A stretch of DNA of 64,000 nt from CAVZQN01 sp963837395 (GTDB lineage Bacteria; Acidobacteriota; HRBIN11; JAKEFK01): the NCBI GenBank assembly GCA_963837395.1, contig CAWINI010000003.1:744001-808000 (forward strand). The letters are read 5' to 3'. Both the position numbers and the translations under genes were made by a program. Below are positions 35,273 through 46,200 of the stretch, one piece after another; within the stretch, counting starts at the first letter, position 1, and every line of letters starts with the position of its first letter. The notes under the pieces are model-generated. The model was not told the DNA's origin and searched no databases. It saw only the letters and a list, made by a program, of their open reading frames with translations.

Positions 35273-37687
35273 TCAAGAAGTTTTGATCCGCATTCTGTAA
35301 AAGGAGCGCCATACAAAAATTACTGAAAGCAGGAAGAATACAACAGCAAGAATTGTAGTTGTAGCCTTTTCCATTTCAATGGCGAGCTCCACCGCAAGCA
35401 ATCCAAATAGAGTTGTAAATTTGATGACCGGATTCATGGCAACAGAAGATGTGTCTTTGAATGGATCGCCTACTGTATCACCGACAACTGTTGCAGCATG
35501 CAGCGGAGTTCCCTTCTGGTTGAGCTCTACTTCAACGATTTTTTTGGCATTGTCCCAAGCGCCGCCGGCATTCGCCATAAAAATCGCTTGATACAATCCG
35601 AACAATGCAATTGAAATCAGATAACCGATGAAGAAATATGGTTCAAGGCAAGCAAAGGCTAAAGTGGAAAAGAACACGGTAAGGAAAATGTTGAACATCC
35701 CTTTTTGAGCATATTGAGTGCAGATTTCTACGACTTTTTTGCTATCTTCAACCGATGCTTTCGGAGCATCCGCATCCAACCTGATATTCTTCTTGATGAA
35801 TTCCACAGCACGATAAGCACCTGTTGCCACCGCTTGAGTGGCCGCTCCTGTGAACCAATAAATAATTGCGCCACCAGTGACCAATCCCAGAAGAAATGGC
35901 GGATACAGCAATGAAAGCTTGTCGATGTCATGAGTCAATCCTGATGTTAAGACCACAATAATTGAAAAAATCAGAGTAGTAGCACCAACCACCGCTGTTC
36001 CGATTAACACCGGTTTTGCTGTGGCTTTGAAAGTATTTCCAGCGCCATCATTTTCTTCCAAATATCTTTTCGCAGTTTCAAACTTTGGATCGAAATTGAA
36101 ATCCTTTTTAATTTCTTCGTGTATGCCAGGTAAAGATTCAATCACCGAAAGTTCAAATACAGATTGAGCGTTATCAGTCACAGGACCGTAGGAATCTACA
36201 GCAATAGTAACCGGCCCCATCCCTAAAAATCCAAAAGCGACGAGACCAAATGCAAATACGGCAGGAGCAATCATCAGCGAATTGAGTCCGAGGGTGCTTA
36301 TCCCATACGCGATTCCCATTAGCGTAACAATGGCCATGCCCATCCAGTACGCGCTGAAATTGCCTGCAATGAATCCTGAAAGAATATTGAGAGATGCCCC
36401 ACCCTCTCGAGACGATGCGACGATTTCTTGAACGTGGGCTGATTTCGTAGAAGTGAATACTTTGACAAGCTCAGGAATAATTGCGCCGGCTAGAGTGCCG
36501 CAGGTAATAATCGTAGAAAGCTTCCACCAGAGGGTTCCATCTCCAAGATCGTGAATCAAGAAAAAGGAAATCAAATAAGTCACAGCAAGAGAAACGATGG
36601 AAGTAAGCCAGACTAAAGTAGTCAACGGTGCTTCAAAATTCATTTCGGCTGCGTTGCCGTAGCGAGCTTTTGCAATAATCTGGTTAATGAAATAAGAAAC
36701 TCCGCTGGTTATGATCATCATGATACGCATCACAAAGATCCAAACCAGAAGTTGCACTTGAACGTGGGCATAATCAGGACCAGCTGATCGTTCATTCACT
36801 GCAAGCAGAATGAATGTGATCAATGCAACGCCGGTGACGCCGTAAGTTTCAAATCCATCTGCTGTAGGTCCAACAGAGTCACCAGCATTGTCTCCGGTAC
36901 AATCTGCAATGACTCCAGGATTGCGGGCATCATCTTCTTTTATATTGAAGACGATTTTCATCAAGTCGGATCCGATATCTGCAATCTTGGTAAAAATTCC
37001 ACCAGCAATACGAAGTGCGGCTGCACCTAAGGATTCACCGATTGCAAATCCAATGAAACAGGGTCCGGCATAATCACGAGGGACGAAAAGCAGAATGCAA
37101 AGCATAATTACGAGTTCGATTGCGATTAAAAGCATGCCGATACTCATTCCTGCTTTTAGTGGAATATCGTAGGTGGGATATGGTTTGCCTTTTAATGATG
37201 CGAATGCCGTGCGTGAATTCGCGAACGTATTAATTCGAATTCCAAACCAGGCAACGCCGTAGCTGCCTGCAATTCCCACCAGACTGAATGCGAAAATGAT
37301 TGCAACACGATCAAAAGTGAAATGTCGAAGTGCCCAGAAATAAAAAATGATGATCCCGCCGATCAATACTTCCAGGAGCAAAATGAATTTGCCTTGCGTA
37401 ATCAGGTAGGTTTTGCAGGTTTCGTAAATGAGCTCGGAGATTTCACGCATCGATCGATGTACAGGCATGGATTTCAACTGCGTGTACATCATCAAACCAA
37501 AAAGCATTCCAAGGACGCAGACAACGAGTCCGCCTAAAAGTAAGTTATATCCTGTGATGCCCTGGAATGTTGCAGTTGATAAATCCGGAATGATCAGATC
37601 TGCTTCACTGGCGTGGGCAGAATATGGCGCTACAAGGAATATCAAAAAGGACAGAATTAAAGCGACTCCGAGCCGTCGAAAATTCAT
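35273..37687 (-). CDS. hppA: Membrane-bound proton-translocating pyrophosphatase
   Basis: About 804 residues from the ATG at 37687, chosen for GGGAGAG just upstream; an in-frame start at 37732 would add 15 residues. It couples PPi hydrolysis to ion pumping. Key motifs are the DxxxDxxAD-like VIADCTGDNAGDSVGPTADGFE, GGAWDNAKK and GDTVGDPFKDTSS. The position that decides potassium need reads GNTFKA, with lysine where potassium-dependent pumps have alanine, which predicts a potassium-independent proton pump. About 16 membrane segments are expected. It directly precedes atoE, so energy supply and acid uptake may be co-expressed. Confidence 0.95.
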   Translation of the reverse strand: MNFRRLGVALILSFLIFLVAPYSAHASEADLIIPDLSTATFQGITGYNLLLGGLVVCVLGMLFGLMMYTQLKSMPVHRSMREISELIYETCKTYLITQGKFILLLEVLIGGIIIFYFWALRHFTFDRVAIIFAFSLVGIAGSYGVAWFGIRINTFANSRTAFASLKGKPYPTYDIPLKAGMSIGMLLIAIELVIMLCILLFVPRDYAGPCFIGFAIGESLGAAALRIAGGIFTKIADIGSDLMKIVFNIKEDDARNPGVIADCTGDNAGDSVGPTADGFETYGVTGVALITFILLAVNERSAGPDYAHVQVQLLVWIFVMRIMMIITSGVSYFINQIIAKARYGNAAEMNFEAPLTTLVWLTSIVSLAVTYLISFFLIHDLGDGTLWWKLSTIITCGTLAGAIIPELVKVFTSTKSAHVQEIVASSREGGASLNILSGFIAGNFSAYWMGMAIVTLMGIAYGISTLGLNSLMIAPAVFAFGLVAFGFLGMGPVTIAVDSYGPVTDNAQSVFELSVIESLPGIHEEIKKDFNFDPKFETAKRYLEENDGAGNTFKATAKPVLIGTAVVGATTLIFSIIVVLTSGLTHDIDKLSLLYPPFLLGLVTGGAIIYWFTGAATQAVATGAYRAVEFIKKNIRLDADAPKASVEDSKKVVEICTQYAQKGMFNIFLTVFFSTLAFACLEPYFFIGYLISIALFGLYQAIFMANAGGAWDNAKKIVEVELNQKGTPLHAATVVGDTVGDPFKDTSSVAMNPVIKFTTLFGLLAVELAIEMEKATTTILAVVFFLLSVIFVWRSFYRMRIKTS

Positions 37688-37782
37688 GCACTCTCCCTGA
37701 AAAAGGATTTTTGAAGTGCCCGATTCTACCATAAGAATTCGTTATTCGAAAGCATTCCTAAAGGAGAATCAGAATAAGAAAA

Positions 37783-37813
37783 AAGGGACAGAGGCAAAAC
37801 GCCTCTGTCCCTT
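37783..37813 (-). terminator. Rho-independent terminator of the smaller subtilase gene
   Basis: Perfect 13-bp arms (37783-37795 and 37801-37813) of AAGGGACAGAGGC pair, followed on the minus strand by TTTTTTCTTATT. A near-identical hairpin ends the giant subtilase gene. Confidence 0.9.
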
Positions 37814-37830
37814 AACTAAAGTTCGGTTAC

Positions 37831-40062
37831 TTACTGCACACAAACATTATCAATCATCAAGTCGTTGCTTTTTGCAGCGGCTCCAATGTTTGCTGTAGGT
37901 AATGCACGGGCTGGCGCAAAACCTGTAATCACTGGTGTTCCATCAATCGATATATCCACGGTTGTGCCGTTATACACAATCACAACTGTATAAAGAGTAT
38001 TCGGAGCGAATGTGAACAGGCCTTTCGTTTTCGCTAAGACAGCCAGATTTCTGTCTTTTACAACTACCCTGCCCAGGCCTGCTTTGATCAGAATTTCAAG
38101 GGAGTTCTTCTTATCCACACGCGTGATGTATAGCCAGTTCTTTGCAAATACTCCACCGGTGAACTGAACATCAAATGTGTAGGTACCGGAAGAAGCTCCT
38201 GCGAACGCACCATCTGCAACTCCGATCGCTTTCTTTTTAACTGGCGAGAGATGCAGGAATCCATCACCCGGTTCAGTTACTGCTGCTTTTTCTTCGACCC
38301 AGTTCGGAACTCCATCATTGAAATCGTTTGAGTAGGTACACGGATTAGCCGATACAAGTTGGAAGTCCTGATCCGTAGTGTTGCCTGCAGTAACTGCGAC
38401 TCCGTTTGCTGTCTGAGAAGTATAGCCGGTTGCTGATGCTGTGACATCATAGGTACCTTCACACACATCTATGGTGTAGTTTCCACTGCCGTCAGTTGTT
38501 GTTGAATAATCAAATGGACCGTTAGCAGTAGTTATAGAGGCACCAGAAATCGGTTGGGCATTACCGGAATCGGTCACTGTGCCACTTAGAGTACCCAGGT
38601 TGCAAATCGGTGACTGGGTCACAGCCGCTAACGCATTGAGGCGGCCTTCACCCCAAACATTGTTGTCAGCTGCAGTACCTCCGCAAGAAGTATCGTTAAC
38701 ATCGGTTGCGCTGGCATCAAGAATTGCACGCGTGGCGGCGATATCACGAACCAAAGCTGGTGCTGCGGACCACATTAAAGCGATTGTTCCTGCAACGTGC
38801 GGTGAAGCCATAGATGTTCCATTAAAGTTTGCATAGCTATTTGTTGGAACCGAACTGCGAACAGCCACACCCGGTCCTGCGATGTTTGGTTTGATTTCAT
38901 TCGAATCAAAACCCGATGGACCGCGGCCGGAGAAACCAGCAATAACATTATTAATACTGTAAGCACCGGCACCATAACTATTCGCATAATCACCAGGTGA
39001 ACCGCCGGTACCGCAACTAGGACCGGAATTACCGATTGAGAATTGCGGGAAAATCCCACTGGCTACCCAAGCATCTACAGTGGCGTTATAAAAAGGATCG
39101 CCAGGTCCGCCACCCCAGGAATTGTTAACAATATGAGGTCTCTTGCTGGCGTCGGGATTATTTCCTGCTAAATCCGTTGGTGCCAAAATAAATTGGCCGC
39201 AAGTGTTGAGTGCAAAATCGGAGCATGAATTTGTTTCACACCCTTTGCATCCCATGAATTGTGCATGTGGTGCAACACCAATTTGATTTGTTCCTGGATC
39301 ACCATCATCACCAACCATCGTTCCCATGGTGTGTGTACCATGGCTATTGTTATCGCAAGGTACATCCGGATCGGGACAAACAGCAGACGGATCAAACCAG
39401 TTGTAGTTATGATCAAAATTTCCGCCGCCGAGATTACCACGATACTTTGCAACTAATGCGGGATGGTCATACTGGAAACCAGTATCAACGTTGGCTACTA
39501 CGATACCTTCACCGCGATCATTAAAAGTACTCCAAACTTGCGGTGCTTGAATGTTATCGAGTCCCCATTCTGTTGTATTTGGAGTTGTTTCCTGAGTCCC
39601 TGGCGTTACAGGCGGCAACGGATAGACACGGTCCGCTACAATTTTTTCAACTTCGGGCCTGGATGCAATTTGGTTGAGCAAAGCTGCTCCCGCATCTCTG
39701 ACCTGAATTGTATTTGCGATCCAGAAAGGAAAATATTTCACTCCAGTAGTCGCAAGAAACGCACGAAGTCCTGCTTGACTGTTATCCGCAACAGATCTCA
39801 GTGTTTGATAAACGAAATCACCGCGATCCTTATCCTTTCTTATATTGAACGCGGGACTAAGATCGGCTTTGTCGCGTAATACGATCCAGAACGTCGTTTT
39901 CCCTTTGGATGCTATTTCATCCAGAACTTGCTTTTCTACGTTCTGTGATGATGCTTTTGACATCGTTAGATTGTTTTGTCTTGCCTCAACTGTTTGGATT
40001 TGGACTCCATAGAATCCAAACAAAAAGAGGAAGACAAAGACAGTGAAGAACCACTTACGCAT
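37831..40062 (-). CDS. Exported S8 subtilisin-like protease with shared C-terminal domain
   Basis: A 743-residue secreted serine protease. A signal peptide (about 1-28) and inhibitor-like prodomain (about 40-150) precede the catalytic domain. The triad is D193 (NVDTG), H241 (HGTHTMG) and S418 (NGTSMASPH), with oxyanion residue N345 (IGNSG). A carboxypeptidase-regulatory-like beta domain follows (LSGTVTDSGNAQPISGA onward, about 500-580). The C-terminal domain (from CTYSNDFNDG) is the subtilase version of the terminal module seen in the kelch and metallopeptidase proteins. TAGGAGGG precedes the start. It is a clear paralogue of the adjacent 2678-residue protein and shares its promoter and terminator. 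Substrate unknown. Confidence 0.93.
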   Translation of the reverse strand: MRKWFFTVFVFLFLFGFYGVQIQTVEARQNNLTMSKASSQNVEKQVLDEIASKGKTTFWIVLRDKADLSPAFNIRKDKDRGDFVYQTLRSVADNSQAGLRAFLATTGVKYFPFWIANTIQVRDAGAALLNQIASRPEVEKIVADRVYPLPPVTPGTQETTPNTTEWGLDNIQAPQVWSTFNDRGEGIVVANVDTGFQYDHPALVAKYRGNLGGGNFDHNYNWFDPSAVCPDPDVPCDNNSHGTHTMGTMVGDDGDPGTNQIGVAPHAQFMGCKGCETNSCSDFALNTCGQFILAPTDLAGNNPDASKRPHIVNNSWGGGPGDPFYNATVDAWVASGIFPQFSIGNSGPSCGTGGSPGDYANSYGAGAYSINNVIAGFSGRGPSGFDSNEIKPNIAGPGVAVRSSVPTNSYANFNGTSMASPHVAGTIALMWSAAPALVRDIAATRAILDASATDVNDTSCGGTAADNNVWGEGRLNALAAVTQSPICNLGTLSGTVTDSGNAQPISGASITTANGPFDYSTTTDGSGNYTIDVCEGTYDVTASATGYTSQTANGVAVTAGNTTDQDFQLVSANPCTYSNDFNDGVPNWVEEKAAVTEPGDGFLHLSPVKKKAIGVADGAFAGASSGTYTFDVQFTGGVFAKNWLYITRVDKKNSLEILIKAGLGRVVVKDRNLAVLAKTKGLFTFAPNTLYTVVIVYNGTTVDISIDGTPVITGFAPARALPTANIGAAAKSNDLMIDNVCVQ

Positions 40063-40155
40063 AGTACCCTCCTAAAGGCTAATAAGTAAGTTTGATTACG
40101 TTGATACTCTTAGTGTAGTTTTTGAGGAATTCAAATTAAATCCCGATGTCCCAAA

Positions 40156-40185
40156 CTTTTAGCATAGATGCTTTTTGTTTGTCAA
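40156..40185 (-). promoter_or_regulatory. Promoter of the smaller subtilase gene
   Basis: TTGACA (40180-40185), 18-bp spacer, TAAAAG (40156-40161) on the minus strand. The spacer words CAAAAAG and the TTT after the -10 are shared with the promoter of the giant paralogue at 48595-48624, which supports function. It lies just after the upstream gene's terminator and leaves a leader of about 90 nt. Confidence 0.65.
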
Positions 40186-40198
40186 CTCCAAAGAAAAA

Positions 40199-40226
40199 AG
40201 GGACAGAGGCGAACGCCTCTGTCCCT
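40199..40226 (-). terminator. Rho-independent terminator of the giant subtilase gene
   Basis: AGGGACAGAGGCG and CGCCTCTGTCCCT pair as a 12-bp stem with a GAAC/GTTC loop, followed on the minus strand by CTTTTTTCTTT. Confidence 0.9.
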
Positions 40227-40245
40227 CGAGTAAAGTTCGGGTTAG

Positions 40246-43200
40246 TTACTGTACACAGACATTATCAACCAACATAGAATCGTTCTTTGCAGCGGCTCCG
40301 ATGTTTGCTGATGGCAGTGCACCGGCTGGGCTAAAGCCTGTAATGACCGCGGTCCCATTGATTGTAACGTCATAGGTCGTGCCATTATAGACAATCGCAA
40401 CAGTGTAGATGGTATTCGGATCTAGCGTAAAGATCGCTTTTGCTTTCTTTATAATCCCACCAGGTCCTCTTTGTTTTACAACCACTCTATCGCTACCTTC
40501 TCTGAATAGCACTTCCATCTGGTTTTTCTTATCGATACGATGCGTGTAGATCCAGTTTCTGGAGAAAATTCCACCAGTAAACTGAATAACGTACGTAAAC
40601 GTACCGGAAGAAGCTCCTGCGAAGGAGGAATCCGCAACACCCACAGCCTTTCTCTTTACTGGATCGAAATGCAGGAAGCCGTCACCAGGTTGCGTTACCG
40701 CTGGTTTCTCTTCGATCCATTCTCTGGTTGCATCGTTGAAGTCGTTGGAGTAGGTACAATTGTCAATAACATGCATTGCGACATCAACTGTCGGTGATGC
40801 TCCTGGAGCGTTTCCACTGATCTTGAGTTGAGCGAAGTAGTCACCTTCAGCAGCTACCTGGCTTGCGTCGAGTGTAACATCGACAACAACACTTCCGCCA
40901 GCAGGTACAGTTCCTTCTGATGGATTTTCACTTAACCAGGGTACGTCGCCACCGCCGCTCGCGCATCCTTCACCAGTGTTACGGTACAGATTGTCACTGA
41001 GAGGAGTATTGAAGTTAAAGAATCCACCATCAGTCCACACTTCTCCACCAGTAAAGGCGGTGGTGCAGAAGCCTGCGGTGTTCGCTTGGCGTGGTGAAGG
41101 TAGAGGATCTCCCAAATCTGCCCAGCTTCCACCCGGCCAGGAGGACAAATCGAGCCGCTGAACAGCGTCTGTTGCTTCAAAGAACCCGTTACCATTCTGA
41201 TCACCACCCATCGAATAAAGCGCGGTGTCGGTTGCGGACAATGCTACGTCAGCAACTGCGAGATCAAACGTCGGTTCAACTTCCCACGTATCGCTGGACA
41301 TGTCATATCGTTGTGTGAATGTTGAGTTCGCGCCAGGTGCGCTAGCACCCCAACCACCTGCGATGTAAACGAATGTGCCGGCCTGAGCTGATCCACCTTG
41401 GGAGACTCCATCCGGCATAGCTGTACCGGTACCGGTCGATGTATCAGTAGCAATATCGTAGATATTTACTTCATTAGAAGTTGGAGGGCTGAAGTCATCA
41501 TCACCACCGATCATGTAAACCTTGCCATCAAGGGCGCCCATCGCTGCACCTTCAACAAAACGTGGCAGCGCTGCACCTGTCAACCAGGTATCGGTTGCGA
41601 TGTCGTAGATGAAGAACTCATTACTGGTAAATGCACCATTTGCAACATAGATGCGGCCCTCGAAACAAACCGCGGACGGTGCTTCCGCTGGGTTCGGGTA
41701 TGAAGCAAGCGAAGTCCAGGTATCAGTGTCCGCGTCATATCGCGCTACAGCACTGCTCAAGCCGAAACCGCTATCGACACCTGAAATGATGTAGAAGCTT
41801 TCCGGCGTCTCATCACATTGTGCATGACCGTAGCGGATTATTCCAAATGGTATAGGCGAACCAGGAATCCAGCCGCCGCCAGTTGGAGTGTTCCCTGGGA
41901 ATAGCCCATTAAGCTTGGACTTCGGTGCGTTTCTCATGGACATCACAGAAGTCGGACCGGACTTCGCTAGCACTTTCGGATCGACTTTGTGCGTCTTTGC
42001 CTTTGGCAGATTCGGCAGCTTAAGTGCTGCGCCACCGCTTTCGCGGATCTTGTAGTCTGCATCGCCAGCGCCGGTATTGCTAATTGTGATCTGCTGAGTT
42101 ACCTGGCCTCCTAAAGGAACCGTTTGATCTATCGAAGTTGGATCAACCGATAGACATGGAGCATCCAATCTCAGCGAAAAATCTACAGTTGTAGTTTGTC
42201 CTGCATTCATTACAACGCCAGTCTGAGTCATTCCGATGTACCCAGGGGCACTGACCGTAACATCTACTGGACTGTTTGCGGCATCAAAGTACCACTGATA
42301 ATGTCCACTAGCATCAGTCTCAAGCGTGTAGTCTGCGTTCGGACCATCAATAAACACAGTAGCACCACTGATCGGGCCACCAGCGGCATCGCACTGGCCT
42401 AATCCAGTTACGGTTCCGTCCAGTAAACCAAAGTTCGGGGGTACTGGAACATGCATTGTCACATTGACTTTCGGCGTTGCACCAGGAGCATTTCCTTTCA
42501 CATTGATGTGCGCGAAGAAATCACCAGGTTGTAGCACCTGTGCGGCATCATAATTCACATCAATTACAGCTTGGCCGCCATCCGCAGGTATGGTTCCTTC
42601 GAACGGATTTTCGCTTAGCCACGGAACGTCAGCTGCTCCGGCACAGCCTTCACCAGTAGTATGGTATTGATTCTTACCGTCAACGATGAAGCTAGAATTT
42701 AACCCGCCGGCACTCCACACTTCTCCACCAGTAACGGCAGTTGTGCAGAAACCAGCGTTGTTAGCAAGACGTGCTTCGGGAAGCGGATCACCGAGATCTG
42801 CCCATGCACCGCTTGGCCAACCGGACACATCGAGTCGTTGAGCAGCATTGCTAGGATCAAAGAATCCGCCGCCAAACGCATCGCCACCCGCCTGATAGAG
42901 CGCGGTGTCAGAAGCGGCCAATGCGAAGTCAGCGTTTCCGAGATCAAATGTCGGCCCAACTTCCCATGTATCGCCGGACATATCGTAACGTTGGGTCATA
43001 GTTGAGTTGACACCAGGTGAACTGGAGTTCCATCCACCAACAACGTAAACAAATTGGCCAGACTGAACCATACCAGCATTGCTTACGCCCTCTGGCATCG
43101 GTGTTCCAGTGCCAGTCCAGGAATCAGTAGCAATGTCGTAGATATCTACTTCATTAGAGATTCCATCGGCTGGTTGGAAATCATCATCACCACCAATGAG

Positions 43201-46200
43201 ATAAATCTTACCGTCTAACGCACCCATCGCTGCACCTTCAACAAAGCGTGGCAGGGCGGCTCCTTGCAACCAAGAATCAGTTGCAATGTCATAGATGAAG
43301 AAGTCATTGCTGGTGAATGCACCATTTGCGACGTAAATGCGGCCCTCGAAACAAACCGCAGTCGGTGCTTCAGCTGGGTTCGGATAAGAAGCCAGCGAAG
43401 TCCAGGTATCAGTATCGGCGTCATAACGCTGCATGCTATTCGCCAAACCGAATCCGCTATCAACACCTGAAATAACGTAGAAGCTTTCGGGTGTGTCATC
43501 GCACTGCGCATGCGCAAATCGGATGACTGGATTTGGCATATTTGAAGTCGAAGTCCAGCCAGAGCCATTCGGACCCTTATCGGGGAATAACGCTTTCAGC
43601 TTTTCCTTCGGCGCATCTTTCATGGACATTATTGAAGTCGGTCCAGTTTTTGCTTTCGCGTTGTGTTTGTTCGCCTGGGCCTTTGGCAACTTGGGATGTC
43701 TGAATTTGAATGACAGACCATTGCCTTCCGTCAGCTCAAAGTTAGCATCGGAAGCGCCGTCATTTGTAATCGTAAACTGCTGCGTATCTTGACCACCGAA
43801 CGGAACGATATCTTCTAATTCAGTTGGATTCACCGACAAGCAAGCAGCATCTAATCGAAGTTCAAAATCGGTTGTGGTGGTTTGTTGCGGAGTGATGATC
43901 ACGCCGGACTGTGACTCTCCGTTGTAACCATCTGCGCTTACTGTGATTGTTACTGGGCTATTCGCAGCATCAAGAGCCCATGTATAGAATCCATTTGCAT
44001 CGGTTGTTAATGTGAAGTCCTCATTCTGACCATCGATAAACACCGTAGCGCCTTCAATTGGGCCACCAGGTGCATCGCACTGTTGTAATCCAGTTACCGT
44101 GCCGTTCAATGTTCCGAAGTTGGCTGGCAATGGAACATGCATTGTCACGTTCACTTTTTGTGCCGGATACGGGGTGTCAGTTTTGATTGTGAGATGTGCG
44201 AAGTAATCACCAGGTTGGTTTACCTGGCCTGCATCATAAGTAACATCAACGACTACTGAGCCGCCGCCTGCAGGAACTGTGGCTGTGGCCGGATTTTCAC
44301 TGATCCATGGCACATCAATACCACCACCCGCACAACCTTCACCGGTGTTATGGTACAGATTGTCCGAAATAGGAGGATTGAAATTGAAGAATCCACCATC
44401 GGTCCACACCTCTCCACCAGTAACGGCGGTAGTGCAGAAGCCTGCAGTGTTAGCCGAACGTGCACTAGGAAGTGGAGTACCAAGATCTGCCCAGGCACCC
44501 CCTGGCCAACCTGACACATCGAGTCTCTGCGCGGTGTCAGTAGCTTCGAAGAAGCCGTTACCATTCGCGTCTCCACCCATTACATAGAGCGCAGTGTCTG
44601 TGGCAGACAATGCATGATCAGAAACCGCAACATCAAACGATGGTCCAACTTCCCATGTATCGCTGGACATATCGTAACGTTGAGTGAAGTTTGAGTTCGA
44701 AGCAGGTGAGTTGACGTCCCAACCACCAGCGACGTAAACGAATGGTCCGGCCTGTGCTGACCCAGCATTGCTGACGCCATCTGGCATCGGCGAACCTGTG
44801 CCCGTCCATGTATCGGTAGCAATATCATAGATATCTACTTCATTAGAAATTCCGTCACCGGGGAAGAAGTCATCATCACCACCGATCATATAGACTTTTC
44901 CGTCTAAGGCACCCATTGCTGCACCTTCAACGAAGCGCGGTAATGTTGCACCAGCCAACCAGCTATCGGTTGCGATGTCATAGATGAAGAAGTCGTTACT
45001 AGTCCCTGCACCATTTGCGACATAAATGCGGCCCTGGAAACAAACTGCTGATGGTGCTTCGGATGCGTTCGGGTAAGAAGCAAGCGAAGTCCAAGTATCG
45101 GTGTCCGCATCGTATCGCGCTACAGCGCTGCTCAAGCCGAAATTAACATCGACACCTGAAATAATGTAGAAGCTGTCAGGTGTTTCGTCGCATTGTGCAT
45201 GACCGTACCGGATTATACCGAATGGTATAGGCGAACCCGGGGTCCATCCACCACCGTTCGGCCTCTTCGGACCCTTCGATGGGAATAGTCCTTTAAGCTT
45301 CGACTCCGGCGCACTCTTCATCGCCATCACAGAAGTCGGACCGGATTTCGCTTTTACTTTCCGATCGACTTTGTGTGCCTTTGCTTTCGGTAGGTTTGGC
45401 CCTTTGATCTTGAAGGAAACTAAACCGTTGCCTTCTTGAATTTCAAACGTGCCATCCGCATTACCATCATTGGTAATCGTGAGCTGTTGAGTATCTGTGT
45501 CTCCCAGATCTACTATGTCTTCCAGCTCAGATGGTGAAGCAACCAGATGACCTGTGCCTAACTCGAAGTTCTGCACAACAACGTCATCAGCTTGCACATC
45601 CACATTTTCAGTATCAGATCCATACTGATTCTTGCTCGCCGTAAAATCGTGCGAGCCGGTCAACGTTGAGAACAACGTATAGAACCCATCATCAACGTTT
45701 GAATCATTAGGAGTGGCGACTGTGTTAGCGTGATCACTTGGATTTTCATCGCTGGTAACAGTTGCACCATTCAGGCCTTGACCCGTATTTGAGTCATAGA
45801 CGTTACCAACCAACAGACCGCCGGGGATCGGGTCACAAGGACCAGCGCTGACATCGTCGACCCACATTGCTGTGTCATCGCCAAAAGCGTCTTGATGAAC
45901 CAGGAATTTAAGACGGATCGTTTGTCCGGCGTACGGGGCTAGATCGACTGACCAATGCGTCCAACCAGACGTTTCGCAAACGTGGAAGATTGTTTGAAGG
46001 ATATTGCCGGATGTATCTGTAATATAAGCATCCTGCCAGTCGAAAGAAATCGAATCTGTGGTGAATTTCTTAGTCCAGAAGGTAAGCCCGCCTCCGCCAC
46101 CTGGAACGGTGATCTGCTGATAGAAAGAACTGTCACCAAAGGGCTCGGGACCAGTGGCATCACCTGCTTGAGCGGAGAAGGCTCCTGAATGGTGTTCAGC

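Noticed and set aside
40770..45545. Regularly spaced repeats that might suggest a CRISPR array or satellite
   Set aside because: The units are 1.4-1.7 kb, keep one open frame and encode propeller domains; they are protein repeats.
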